Below are positions 47,019 to 59,169 of a stretch of DNA of 64,000 nucleotides, piece after piece. Source of the DNA: Bimuria novae-zelandiae CBS 107.79 (taxonomy: Eukaryota > Ascomycota > Dothideomycetes > Pleosporales > Didymosphaeriaceae); NCBI GenBank assembly GCA_010015655.1, contig ML976658.1:15787-79786 (forward strand), in the 5' to 3' direction. A program made the position numbers and the translations under genes. Positions within the stretch are counted from its first letter, which is position 1. Every line of letters starts with the position of its first letter. Under the pieces are notes generated by a model. That model saw nothing but the letters and a program-made list of their open reading frames with translations, searched no databases and was not told where the DNA came from.

Positions 47019-50000
47019 CTACTTTCCTAATTTACCTAATATTGTTATTTATAAGCTAATTATCTTAAGTAAAATTTCGTATTTACTATAGTTGCCTATT
47101 TATACTATACTAAGAAGTAATTACCATACTAGCTATTATTATTACACTTAAAGTGCATAAATTATATTTAGTATAGTAATTAGAAGTATAAGCTAGAGGA
47201 TATTCCTTTACTAAATTATTTAAAGATAGATACTAAGTCAGAAAGATTAGAAACGTTAGAGGCTAAAGAGGAGGCAAAACTTTAAGTAAAAGAAGAGCTT
47301 ACTTACGTAGCGCTCCTACGTACTTATCTAGCATAAAAGAAAATAGCGCGTTTACGCGATTAGCGTAAGAAGTTATGTTAGAAAGAATAAGAGTTATTTA
47401 ATTATAAGATATGTATAATAGATAAGTTAAAAGCCCTAGAAGCTTATAAGAAATTAGCTTAAGTAATAATATTAGTTAATTTAGATACTGCTTTAGGTGC
47501 TAAGGTAATAGACTAGACTATTATCTAGTTAAAGCCTTCCTCTTTAGCTACGTAATGTTTATTTTATTATAGTTATATCGTAAGTCTCTTTTCCTTTAAA
47601 GCTTTTTTTTATTACTTTAGTATAGTAGTAGTAGTTATAGATCTCATTTCGTGCCTTTCTTAAGAGCTATTAGCAGTTCTTATAAAGTTTAGATTTTAGT
47701 TCTTATATATTTTCTAAGTATAGGTATTCTTTCTATTTAACTAACTATTCTTATAAAAACTTATTATTTTAAAAGTCTTCTCGCCTAACTTCTTTATATT
47801 CTAAAAGTATTTTAACTTTAAATTTATTTTCTTCCTCTAGCTAATAATAAAAGGTTATTTTAACTAGTGTCTTAGAGTCTGTAGGTTTAAGTTAGTCTAT
47901 ATAAAATATTAGGTGTATTTTCGCGTCTAGTAGTAGTTCTAATTAGCAGTTAACTAGTAATATTTATTTAATAATAAAAAATAGTCTAATTTTAATATAA
48001 TCTAGTTTCTTGTGCCTCTTCTTTTAGGTTTAAAGATTTTTTATAAGTAAATATGCATCATCCTCCTTCTTTAGCTAAGGTGCTATTTTTCTTTTTTAGT
48101 TTATATAAAAAATACTTTACTATTAAGCTTTTTAAGATTCTCCCGGAGTTATGCATGTGTTTTCTTTATAGTTTCTACTATATTTATTACTTCTTTTATC
48201 TTAATCGCTATAGGAAGTGTTTAATTAAAGAAATATAAATATCTTCTATAGTTTACATAGAATAGTGTAAATCCTGTTACTACTAATATCTTGTTATTAT
48301 ATGCCAATTGTGCTATAGGTAATAAGGAAATCTAGTTATTCCTTTAGTTATTATAGTAGATGCGTAGGTACGTCTTAATTATTTAGTTCGTACGTTCTGT
48401 TTGTCCGTTGGTTTGCGGATAGTATGCTATTAATAGTTTTTATTTTATTCTAATAAGTGCTATAATCGTTGTCTAGTAGTTTAAAGTAAAGAGCTTGTCT
48501 CTATTACTAATAATTGTCTTTAGAATACTATAGTATTATATAAGTTAGTCTAGAATAAGGGATGCGAGTTCCTTAGCCGTAGTTATTTTTAAATATAGTA
48601 GTAGTTTTACGTATTTAGTAAATTAATAAATAATATTTAGTATTGCGTTGTAAGTAATTCTGGTTACAGGATCTTTTAATTTTAGTAGTCCTATAATAAA
48701 GTCTATAGCGATGTCTTCTTATAGTGTAACGGGTATTTATATAGCTTGTATCTCTCTATACTTAAGATGTATTACGTGTTTGTTGCACTAGTAGTCTGCG
48801 TATTTATAGATATAGGTAGTTACTGCTTCCTTAATTCCTTTAAAGCTATAGTTCCGCTAGATAAGTTCCATTATTTTCTAGATGCTTAGGTGTCTATATA
48901 CTAGGTTATTATAGTATTATTATATAATTTCTATCTATAATTCCTTAGGTACTTCTCGTGTAAGTATAAGGAGTTAATTAAGTTTAGCTATTAGTTCTAG
49001 TAATTTATTAGAATTTTACTTTAGTATTATAGAGTATATTTTAACCTTTTCTTTTTTATTATTTATTCTGCTAAGAGCGTCCGCTTGTCCGTTTTCTTTA
49101 CCTAAGGTGTATATAATTTTAAATTTATATTATCTTAGCGTTTCTAACTATCTTACTTATTATTAGGTTAGTTCCTTCGTAGTTATAAAGCGTGTAAGAT
49201 TCTTGTAGTCTATAAAAATTATAAGTTTTAAGTAACTATGTGCGTAGATCCTTTAGTATTTAATAGCTTTTACTATCGTAAGTAGTTCTTTATTATATAC
49301 TTGTACTATAACTCTTCTAATATAAACTTGTGTGCGTAGTATATAACTAGGTACTATTTATTATTCTTTTCTTATTCCGCATATACTCTAACCGCTAAGT
49401 CGCTTGAGTCTGTTTTAATACGCAAGGGTTTATTATCTTAGAAGTATATAAGGACTAGTAGCGTAATACATGCTTCTTATAGTGTTTAAAATACTTATTT
49501 ACATTCTTTTATCTAATTAAAAGGTCTATCTTTCTTCGTAAGATTCGTGAGAAGTAGTGTAATCTTTAAGTAGTTTATAATAAATTGTCTATTAAATCCT
49601 ATAAACCTAAGGAAGGCTTATACTTCTTTAAAATTAGTAAGTAATTTCTACTTCCTGACTTTTTTAATTTTTAAAGGGCTTACTTAGATGCCTTTAGTGT
49701 TAATAATATATCCTAGGAACTCTAGTTCTATAATATAAAATTTATATTTCTCTAGTTTTAGTTATAAATTAGCGCTATTTAGCGCTTATAGTACTATTTA
49801 TACGTGTTGCACATAGTCTTTCTCCTGTTTAAAGAATACTAGGATATTGTTAAGGTAGGCAACTATAAATATATTAAAGTAGTTTTATAGTATATTATTA
49901 ATTATTACTTAAAACGTTGCTAGTACGTTCGTAAATCTAAAAGGTATAACTTAGTACTTAAATAGTCTATATCTAGTTTAAAAGGCTATCTTCTACTTAT

Positions 50001-50682
50001 CACCTACTACTATTTATATAAGGTAGTATCCGTCTTATAAGTTAAATTATATAAATATCTTAGCCCGTCTTAGCCTGTCTCGGGTTTCTTGTATATTTAG
50101 TAGTAAGTATCTATTCTTAATTATTATATTATTTAGCTTTTTATTGTTAATGCATAGACGTTGTATTCTATCCTTCTTTATAATAAATATTAAGGGTAAT
50201 ACTACTAACAATTCTAACTTGTGTATTTATTACCTTTTAAGGGCTTTCTTTAAGAATTTACGTGTCTATTAGAGTTCCTTCTTACTTTAGCTATATAGTG
50301 GTCTAAAGGGCGGCGTTTTTCCTTCTTTAAGAATAATGCGATAATTTTAGTATGTATACTTAAGAAGGGCGTTTGCTCCTTTCTTTTTCTAAAATAAATA
50401 ACTCTATTCTTTATATTTATTAGGGATATTAAGAGGTGTGCTATTCTCTTTATACTTATACTTTATAACCTAGTAGTTCCTACTAGCGTCTGCTAAGTTA
50501 GTTTTATATTTATTAACTTCTAGTTGCGAGATTATATTATTAATAGCTCTCTTATCTACTATTATGCTCTATTAATACGTAGGCTTTACTTATAATATAT
50601 AGTTATAGCGCTTAAAGGATAGCTCTTTCTTTTCTTAGTTAATTATAGGGTTATACTTCCTTAGCTAAAGTAATTTTAAAAT
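47019..50682 (-). pseudogene. Gypsy-3 body: integrase, RNase H and reverse transcriptase remnants
   Basis: The sequence parallels Gypsy-1 (15,780-19,330) and Gypsy-2 along its length but is more AT-rich. The reverse-transcriptase motif reads AYLNNIL near 49,842-49,875 (usual YLDDIL). The pogo insertion at 50685 interrupts it, and the homology resumes at 58742. Confidence 0.75.
47080..47555 (+). pseudogene. Gypsy-3 reverse-oriented extra gene with tyrosine-converted Zn(II)2Cys6 cluster
   Basis: A plus frame next to the interrupted 3' LTR region. Codons 47097-47189 read Y-LY-Y-TKKxLP-Y-xLLLLHLK-C-IN-Y-IxYSNxK-Y (x is a stop). This matches C-x2-C-x6-C-x8-C-x2-C-x7-C if each listed Tyr (TAT or TAC) was Cys (TGT or TGC). 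The frame continues into a long charged helix (EAKEEAKL, KEELTYVALLRTYLA, RKKLC, KICIIDKLKALEAYKKLA), with stops at likely Gln codons. Confidence 0.62.
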
Positions 50683-50830
50683 TAACGTGTTTTATAAGCG
50701 AGCGGCCCATACAAGCGAGCGGCCCACCCCACCAACTTTTTATACCTTTACAGCAACCTATCTTAACAACACAATAAGATAATAGTATATAATTGCTATA
50801 CTAGATTAAATAGTATCTATAATATCGTTC

Positions 50831-51374
50831 TTACATGTTCGCATGTTATGGCCAGTCTTCTTGCAGCGGCTGCAGCGTGTTAAAGCCTGCCGATTAGCAC
50901 CTAATCGCGCCTTATCTTAACGTATTTCTACCTCTATCTACTACTTAACATCCTTTTAAGTAATAATCTTCTCTACTTCTGCCTTTGTTAAGGTACCCTG
51001 CCTCTGAATCCGCTTCTTTTTGCGCTGTTTACGCGTTGTGGTGGCCTTATTAGCCTTTTTAAGCCTCGCGATCCGATCGCGCATAAGCGTACTTTCGTAA
51101 GCTATTACCTTAGCGCCCTTTTTAAGCTAATTAATCGCTGTAATAATAGAAGTAGGTAATAAGTTCTTATGCCTTTAAATCCTATTATAAATTAATATTA
51201 ATTAAGCCTCTAGCTCGCGCGCGTTGCTTAGTGTTTTAGCTTCCTAAAGGGTAACCTCTAGCGGAGGCGGCGTCGGCGTACGAAGCTTGACATTAAGCTT
51301 TAATATTACTGCCTCTAGGTCGTATAGGACTAGGCCAGCGCCTCGAAAGCTTGCGCAGATATTTTCCTTTATAA
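50831..51374 (-). pseudogene. Pogo transposase, C-terminal part with zinc knuckle
   Basis: This is separated from the rest by Copia-3. It ends with RCSRCKKTGHNMRTCK at about 50,831-50,878, an intact CCHC knuckle of the type found at the C-terminus of fungal pogo/Fot transposases. Confidence 0.7.
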
Positions 51375-51622
51375 TTAACTGTAAGCAGCCTAGGGCTATG
51401 TTACATGACGACACTAGTTTTATGAGTTAGCTCGATCACTATAAACGAGCCTCTGATCACTCCATGTACACACACACACAGAACACACACAATACACTAC
51501 CTTTATACATACCACCCACCTGCTTACAGTTATGAGCCCGGCCTAATCCGCACTTATATACATACATTGACTCCCTACCTACCTACCTGTCGATCGAACC
51601 TACTCTATAGAGCGATCTCGCC

Positions 51623-54600
51623 ATGTTAAAGGCTATCTCGTCGATCATCCTTCAAGGGCCACACAACTGGGAACTATGGATCTATACTGTTAAAAGGCTC
51701 GCAGAGGCTGGAGACGTATGGGGATATATTAATCCAGACCTGCCACATCCGTCGACACTAAACAAGCCTCTACAACCTACACAGATCCATGCTGCCAACG
51801 ACGACGGATCACCAGCAACAGAACCTACCCCTAAAGCTCAAGCGCAGTATAATTAAGACATAAGTCTCTACTATAGAGAGCTTAAAGAATACAGGCGAAC
51901 TAAAGATAAGATTAGGTAGATTAAAGCGCATGTAGCTAACACAATTACGCAGGACCTAGTCTATTAAATTAAGGACTAAGAGTCCCTCCACGATTAGCTT
52001 AAGACTCTATAGGAGCTCTACAGTCCCACAACAGCTGATTAAGAATATTAGGTCTAGAAAGTATATAACACCGCCAAAGTTCTGCACGCTTGTAAAGAGA
52101 ACCTCGAAGATTAGTGCAGCACATTCCTTGCTGCCTATAATAGGGCCAAACAACTCTAGCTACTAGAGACGCATGGCTATAGACTACACAAGGATCTCAT
52201 ACGAGCCATTAAACAGATTAATCCTGGATACGCTGCTACTATCGCGATTACTATATTCAACGCAAAAGCAAGCTCCCATAACGACTCTATATAGCTAACA
52301 TTGCCTAATCTACTAGCTAGTTACCTACGCTACTATCGCATAACCACAACGAAATTAACCGCCTAGAGTGGAGCATTTGCAGCTACATTAAATTAAGAAG
52401 AGTCTCTATATAAATAAAATAGTAGAAAGAGATCTCGCCAGGACAAGCCATTAAAGCTATTAAAACCATGCCTCTGTAGAGACCTACACTACTGGGGATA
52501 GTGTCCGTACATCGACACCTCACTACGCAAAGGAGGATTTGTTAAAGACCCTAAAAAAGCCAAGAAAATAGCAAAGTTTAAAGCTAAGGATAAGAACGGC
52601 ATATTAAACAAGATTTAGGAGAAGAATTAACGCTATAAGAAGTAGAGGACCCACAAGAGCTATATAGCAGAACCTGATTCGATAGAAATTAACGTAGGCG
52701 ATGCACCTACAAGCGACCTTCTAAATAAGGTATATGCTATCTACTTATTGGCATTTAACAATTAGCTAGCGCACCAAAACTTCCCGCTTCTTTACTTATA
52801 GACGCTGGACCCCGCTACTAATATCCACATTTATAACAATCCGACTAAGTTCTAATAGAAAGCTCCTGCATTACCTAACGATATCGTACTTGCAGGCGGC
52901 ACTAAGATGACTATTCAGGCATAGGGAGAAGTCAAGATACCTCTATTAACACTATAAGGATAAAAGAAAATAAAGCTTAAAAGTGTAGCCTTGATCCCTA
53001 GCTTTTTTACAAGCCTAGTCTCTCTAGCCCGGCTATTATTGTTAAACGTCTATTTTGACTCTGGTAGAAATGCACTATATCGATCTAACTTATTAGGCTT
53101 ACGAGTAGAAGACATCGCCACCCTTACTAGACTAGGTGGACACTAGCTAGTAGTCTATTGAACTAAACCTCTATCTACTTAATCCGCTCAGGCTTAGGCT
53201 TTTGCGACCTATTAACGTTGGCTATAATACTCTACTCTACCGCCTAGACTAAGATCACTCAGCAAGTCTCAGCTCCATATACTGATAGGACATCTAAGTA
53301 GTGACGCTATTAATTAACTGCAGAATTACGTAATAGGCATACAGCTATCTACTGGATTTGCTCCTTAAATAATTAACTGCGAAGAATGCCTACAGAGTAA
53401 AGCACATTAAATTATCTCACGCCGAACTGGCCATGAGATAGGTGCAACACGAGCCTTTAAAACCATTACTATTAATTTAATTAAGCTTAATACAAGAGCA
53501 TACAATAGCGATCGATACGTCTTCCATGGGTTTGACCTATTCTCGAAATTCCATTTCGTCTATACAATACCTAGACGGGATAAGCTTATGCTCCTGTCTA
53601 TCATCAGACGACTGGATCGAATAATTAAACGAGAATTTAACACAACTGTCACCTTTCTCATCGCTGACGACGAGCGAGGATATAGCCTGACAGACGACTC
53701 TACTAGAGACTACTGTCAGAGAGAAGGTATCAAGCTACTGATTAGAGCTCTACATACTAAGGAGCAAAACGGATCAGTAGAGCGCTCTAGCAGAAGTCTT
53801 ATTAAGAGAAGTCGTTTAATGAAGATTACTTTAAACCTACCTCTAATACTTAGCTCTAAAATCTACTCTATAGTAGCATACCTGCTTAATCGCACACCCA
53901 CGCGATTACTAGGCTGGAAAATACTATTCGAAATCGCCTATAGTAAGAAACTATTAATTGCTTACCTACGCGTTTATAGCTGCCGAGTATACGCACTGCG
54001 TAAGCAGATACTACGCACAGACAAGCTTAGTCCTTAAGCACTAGTAGGATATCTAGTTAGCTACGACTTATTAAATATCTACTGGATCTGGATGCCCAAG
54101 GCGAGAAGTCGAGCATATAAAGGCAAAGTGATTTGTATCCTCTTCTACAAGGCTCTGAGCTAGAGCAATTCGCTTACGAGTATTAACTACCTTTAATGCG
54201 TAGCCAAGATAGCTCTATAGAAGATTTATTAGAAGACGAGCTTACGTTAGATCTAGACTAGTCTAGCTAGACTGCTGCTTCTACAGAACAAAGCCAATTA
54301 ACGCAAAAAGAAACAATAACCCTATATTAAACTAGAAGTCACAATCTGCAGCTTCTAACACTAAGTTAAATAGAGACTACTAAGGTTCACAGCAGCTCAT
54401 AGGGCTCGCCTCATGACTACTCACCGCGCTTACTATTAGCTACGCCAGCTAGCCTACCTGCAATACCTATATCCTCAAGAAAGCGCAAGCGTCAAACATC
54501 AGACTCTGTTTTACGAATAGACTCAAACTAAGCAGAGAATTGAGAACTAATTAATAGTAATCTTCGTCGGTCTTATATACTACCTAAAGGGTTAACAAGA

Positions 54601-56313
54601 TCTAGAAAGCCATCTCAGAAGAGTAGCAGCTTCTTTATTAACACATACTAGTTAGCATATATAGCAGCCTCAGCTACAGCATTAAAAACACGATTTCACT
54701 ACACCGAGCTACCTCCTGAGCCGCGTCTCTACAGAGATGTGATGAGGATGCCATCTCCACACAAGGAAGGCTTTCTCCAGGCGATGCAACAAGAGATTAA
54801 CAACGTGAAACGAAAAGGCACGTACGAGAGGATTACTTGGCAGGAGTTAAATCTACAAAACTAAGAAGTTCTCCCGTTAATATAGGTCTTTAAGTTTAAG
54901 CTTAATAATTAAGGATACCTTACGAAATACAAAGCGCGCATCTATGTACAAGGCGATCTATAGATAACTACTAAAGATACCTATGCAGCTACTTTAGTAG
55001 TTTAAATATTCCAAGCTCTGGTTGCTATAGTGGCCTACTTTAACATGGAGATCCGTTAGTATGATGCTATTAACGCATTTATAAACGCTTAGCTTGCAAC
55101 ACTAGTCTATTATTATTTACTAGAAGGATTCTCTAATCCTGATTATCTGTAAAAACTACGTCGAGCTCTATACGGCCTAAAGACCTCGCTACTACTCTAG
55201 TATTAAGAGCTCACCAAGACGCTCTCTGAACTAGGACTACACAAAGTTAAAGATGCTCCTTATCTATAGAAGAATAACAAGCTTCTAGTCTTCTTCTATG
55301 TAGACGACATCGTTATACTCTGCCTACCAGCCCACAAAGCTGCACTACATAAATTCGAACAGAAGCTCCTGTATCGATATAAGATTCGATCTCTAGGAGA
55401 GCTTTAAACGTTCTATGGCATTTAAACGTATAGAGACCGTGAGAATAGCTCTATCTAGTTATTATAAACTTTATATATTGAGAAGCTTGCACAGAAGTTT
55501 CCTCTATTAAAGCTATATACGAAGTTACTAGCTACACTACTGCCTCTAGAAGAGTTATTGCCGTTAGAGGATTAAGCAAATGACTTTACTAAGCATAGAT
55601 ATGCCCAGCTTGTAGGATCTATAGGATATGTAGCTAGAGCTACCCGACCTAATATCTTAAAAGCTCACTTAAAACTAGCTGAGTTTCTCACGAATCTATC
55701 TTTACGTTATTTTAACGCAGCATACCAGACGATTACCTACTTACTAGAAACTAAAGATTAAGCGCTCTACTATACCGCTTCTATCTTAAACAAATTAGTC
55801 TATATAGCTAACTAACCTTAACCTAAGTTCTTTAGAGCAACAGATGCATTATACGCTAATAATAAAATTACACGTAAGAGCTCACAAGGCTATATCTTCT
55901 TTTTATTTAGCGGACCTGTAGACTGGAAAGCAACACTCCAACGCTGTGTTATAAAGTTAACTATAGAAGTAGAGCTAGTCGCCGCATCGTTTACAGGCAC
56001 TAAACTAATCTGGTAGTAGAGAGTCTTTAAATAAATTGGCTTTAATCTAGATCATGAATGTCTTTTATACTATAATAATTAGCAAACTATTCGACTTCTT
56101 ACCTCTACTACGCCTTGTCTTAAGACTACTGTACGGCACGTCGATATCTATCATCACTGGCTTTGACAAGAAGCTCAATCTAATAATATCAACCTCTTAT
56201 ACATCTAAACAACCTGTTAACTAGCTGATGGCCTCACTAAGCTACTGCCTAGACAGAAACATGAAAACTGGGTTTTTCTTCTTCATTTTCAACCTTTTCC
56301 TTTAAGCAAATGA
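51623..56313 (+). pseudogene. Copia-3 gag-pol remnant
   Basis: The gag begins at ATG 51623 with a NWELWIYTVKRLAEAG segment and stays open to 51856. A protease-like LDPATNIHIYNN lies near 52,810. The integrase core is open at 53588-54037 and includes ADDERGYSLTDD, LHTKEQNGSVERSSRSL and YLLNRTPTRLLGW. The reverse-transcriptase motif VFFYVDDIVILCLPAH near 55,295-55,345 is intact. The final RNase H/tail motif is ADGLTKLLPRQKHENW, and a TGA at 56311-56313 ends the frame. Internal stops still prevent a full polyprotein. Confidence 0.82.
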
Positions 56314-56759
56314 GCTTCCCTATTGTATAGTACTCTTCCTGGTTTTTCCCATGTGGTTTTTACAGGTTTAACGAGGCTATACATTTACCCAGTTCTATCC
56401 TGTTCCCCTTATACTGTACTCAACTTTATACTGTATTTCACATTATACACAGAGCAAACATGCTCGCATTATGTATTAAGCTCCACCTGCAAGGCTCATC
56501 AACCTCAGTATAGAACGCGAAGCAATCAGGATCTCAGTACTAGCTCTGGGAGATGTCCTACTACTAGGGACGCCTGTAGTATAGAGCGAGATCCACCTAC
56601 ACTGCGACGGCGGACGGCTACCCACCTGGGACTGCACTAATACTCAGACTGGCACAAAAAGCTAGCTTCTCGACCCCAAGATGCAGCTGCCCCACAAAGG
56701 CAGAGGGGGAACTATAGCCAAAATCAGCTTCAAACATGCGTTCAAACCTAAAGGGGGTG
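56314..56759 (+). other. Long 3' non-coding segment of Copia-3
   Basis: About 445 bp lie between the end of pol and the 3' LTR. A 105-codon open frame (56323-56640) has no recognisable domain and may be chance. The stretch is balanced in base composition, unlike the rest of the nest. Confidence 0.4.
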
Positions 56760-56903
56760 TGTAAGCAGCCTAGGGCTATGTCACATGACGACACTAGTCT
56801 TATGAGTCAGCTCGATCACTATAAACGAGCCTCTGATCACTCCATGTACACACACACACAGAACACACACAATACACTACCTTTATACATACCACCCACC
56901 TGC

Positions 56904-56913
56904 NNNNNNNNNN
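56904..56913. other. Assembly gap (ten N) inside the Copia-3 3' LTR
   Basis: Sequence on the right of the gap repeats sequence on its left (from the GATCACTATAAACGAG segment onward), so the LTR seems longer than its partner (249 against 159 bp). This probably reflects a mis-joined overlap. Confidence 0.9.
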
Positions 56914-57295
56914 GATCACTATAAACGAGCCTCTGATCACTCCATGTACACACACACACAGAACACACACAATACACTACCTTTATACATACCACCCACC
57001 TGCTTACATTAACTACTTATAGGCTACGCAAAAGGCTGGTAGGAACTCTAGCTTCGTAATATAGTTAATGTGGTCGCGTATTAGGCTCTCGATTGTATCG
57101 GCGCAGGTCACTCAAAGGATCGATGTTGGCGTATCTCCTAGCAGAGGCATGTGGGAGTGCGTGTATAAGAATGTAGCCTCGAATGAATTAAGTGCCTATA
57201 GGCCTGGTACGAAAGGATACGGAAAAGGTACTGAACTACAAAGGCCCCAAGCTCCTCTAAATACACCTCTTCCCAGATGGCTAGCTAGCACATAA

Positions 57296-57470
57296 CTGCC
57301 ATAGGTTGACCGTCGGTCTGATGGATCCGAAATAGGTCCGAATCGGATTCGTAGTTCCCCATCGGTCTGATAGATCCGAAATTGGTCCGATACGGATGAG
57401 TGTCGGTTTTCGGATGATCTCGAATCCTGTCTTGACTAGCCAAGGGTTCTCGTGTCGACGAGCGATTGTT
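57296..57470. repeat. GC-balanced imperfect tandem repeat inside the pogo element
   Basis: Two copies of about 48 bp share TCGGTCTGAT, GATCCGAAAT and GGTCCGAT-like blocks. It contrasts with AT-rich surroundings and does not read as transposase, so it may be a separate small insertion. Confidence 0.5.
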
Positions 57471-57987
57471 CCTGTTACATCGATCTAGTAGCTATACGCG
57501 CGCTTTAACGGCGAAAAATAGCTAACGTTAAGTAGCTATAGGAGGTGTAATAAATATAGTAGTATATAGAGAGTATAGATATTATTCTCCTTACAGAGCT
57601 CTTAAAATTTAAGCAAGTTATAGCTCTTATAGCTGTTAAGTATAAGCAGCTAGCGCGCGCCTACCCTATACTTTACTATATACTTAATAAAGTGCCTTAG
57701 CTACTTTACTCTAAGCTTATTAGTAGTCTAGCTATTATTACTAATAGCGAAAGCCTAGTCGCGCGGTATATTATTGTCCTGGTACTAGGTAGAGAGGTAA
57801 TACTAGCCAGCGAAGATAATAAAGGGCGGGATCGCCTAGCTAGTAGCGCTAATTCTATAGATTGCTATAGTCCACCCACGATTACCTAGCTAGATAGCCT
57901 TTAGCCTGCCGCGTCTCTCTAAGCCTGTAATAACAAGCTAAGATAATATCTTGCCTATTATAAAACCAGTCTCGTCAAAGTTGTAGG

Positions 57988-58160
57988 TGTAAAAAGCGCC
58001 TTGACTACGGGCGACTCAGTCTATCCACAGTACTAAGGCGATCCCTTAGAGAGGGAAGAGAAGGGCTGCGGCGAGGGAAGTAGATAGGCAGAAGGCCCGG
58101 ATAGCGCTGGTCTAGAGCGGACTAGGGCCGTCGAGGGCCCTCGACCTACGACTCGTGACA
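57988..58160 (-). mobile_element. Solo LTR of the 24-kb chromovirus family
   Basis: 173 bp, almost identical to the LTRs at 22663 and 46841, flanked by GTAGG on both sides (57983-57987 and 58161-58165). It lies within the pogo transposase coding sequence. Confidence 0.92.
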
Positions 58161-58741
58161 GTAGGTATCCTTATTATAGATACTATAGGTAGTCTTTGTG
58201 CGCGCTATAAGCTCAAACTAAGCTCTAATAGTATCTAGATCCTCACACAAAGCTCTCTGCCAATTGTACAGTCGATTAAATCGTGTAGTAAGACAATCTA
58301 TTTGCTTAACAAAGTTGCGCGGCCACTACTTACTAACCTATCTAGCGCCTCGCTTAGCGAGTAGCTTATCTGCTATATCTTGCACAGCACTTAGCATGGG
58401 CGGAAATCCTTGCGAATCTAGGTCAAGTATATGCCTAATAATTACCTCCTCTTCTATCTTAGTAAGCTTTTTTAATTTAGGCTAGCAATCGCGTTGCGTA
58501 GCAATTCTAGCGCGTTAGCGTTAAAGCGTTATTTAAGGGATAGTAAATGTGTGTACTGCACCTCTTATAGACTAAATTTGGTTTTAATTAATAGCTAAGA
58601 TTGCAAGGTGTATATCAGCCTCAGCAGAGGCTAGTTGGGCCTGAATTAGGGGCGCCATAGTAGGTAGAAGTTTATATGCTGCAAAAAGTTGGTGGGGTGG
58701 GCCGCTCGCTTGTATGGGCCGCTCGCTTATAAAACATGTTA

Positions 58742-58875
58742 CGTCGTAATTAGCTTCCTTAATAATATTAAGAGTAATTAATTCCTAGTATCTATAGATT
58801 GTAAGGGTAGTTTTAACCTCGTACTTAATTATTACTTTACCAGACATTAGTTGTCTATTAGCGATATAGATAGTA
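58742..58875 (-). pseudogene. Gypsy-3 fragment resuming after the pogo insertion
   Basis: It begins with the target-site remainder ACGTCGTAATTAGC and parallels Gypsy-1 at about 19,325-19,455 (protease region). Homology stops near 58,875; the protease, gag and 5' LTR of this copy are missing. Confidence 0.65.
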
Positions 58876-59169
58876 TAGTAAATCTCTTAGTTAGTTATTC
58901 TATAGTTTATTATAAAATTAGATTATTTTAAAAACCCACCTCGTGGTTATCTCTAGCTTTTAACTACTAAATATCCGTAAGACGCTTCACCCTAGACCTA
59001 TTCTCCCCTAACCTAGACTAGGCTTAGGTACGTAAAGCCCCTTATAACACTTTGACTACCTAAAGGTTTAAAATAACGAAAATAGCTACGATAGCTACTA
59101 CGGCAAGGGTCTTAATAGGAAGCGCGGCTTCTAGACTAATTATAAATCTAGCTACTATAACTATAGAAA

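Larger units (their letters stand above)
51380..57008 (+). mobile_element. Copia-3: Ty1/Copia retrotransposon, plus orientation
   Basis: The left LTR is 51380-51538 (159 bp) and the right LTR runs from 56760 to 57008, broken by ten N at 56904-56913. TTAAC flanks both ends (51375-51379 and 57009-57013). Primer site GTTATGAGCCCGG follows the left LTR and AAAGGGGGTG precedes the right. It is less mutated than its surroundings, so probably a younger insertion. Confidence 0.92.
57009..58658 (-). pseudogene. Pogo transposase, N-terminal and catalytic part
   Basis: ATG at 58656-58658 opens MAPLIQAQLASAEADIHLAI. A helix-turn-helix region of the Tc5/CENP-B type follows (AVQDIADKLLAKRGARQVSK, then FVKQIDCLTTRFNRLYNWQR). 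The solo LTR splits the gene just before NFDETGF (57962-57985), which holds the first catalytic Asp; VITGLERRGRLKAI follows. Stops replace probable Gln and Trp codons. Confidence 0.75.
50685..58739 (-). mobile_element. Pogo/Fot-type DNA transposon interrupted by Copia-3 and a solo LTR
   Basis: 57-bp terminal inverted repeats (50685-50741 and 58683-58739) differ at one base, the third position (ACGTG against ACATG). TA duplications flank them (50683-50684 and 58740-58741), and the split target matches the Gypsy-1 sequence near 19,325. Each repeat carries AAGCGAGCGGCCCA twice. Without insertions the element is about 2.2 kb, typical of the group. The transposase is on the minus strand. Confidence 0.9.

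Noticed and set aside
56323..56640. 105-codon open frame after Copia-3 pol
   Set aside because: No recognisable domain; it occupies the 3' non-coding part of the element and is described there instead.
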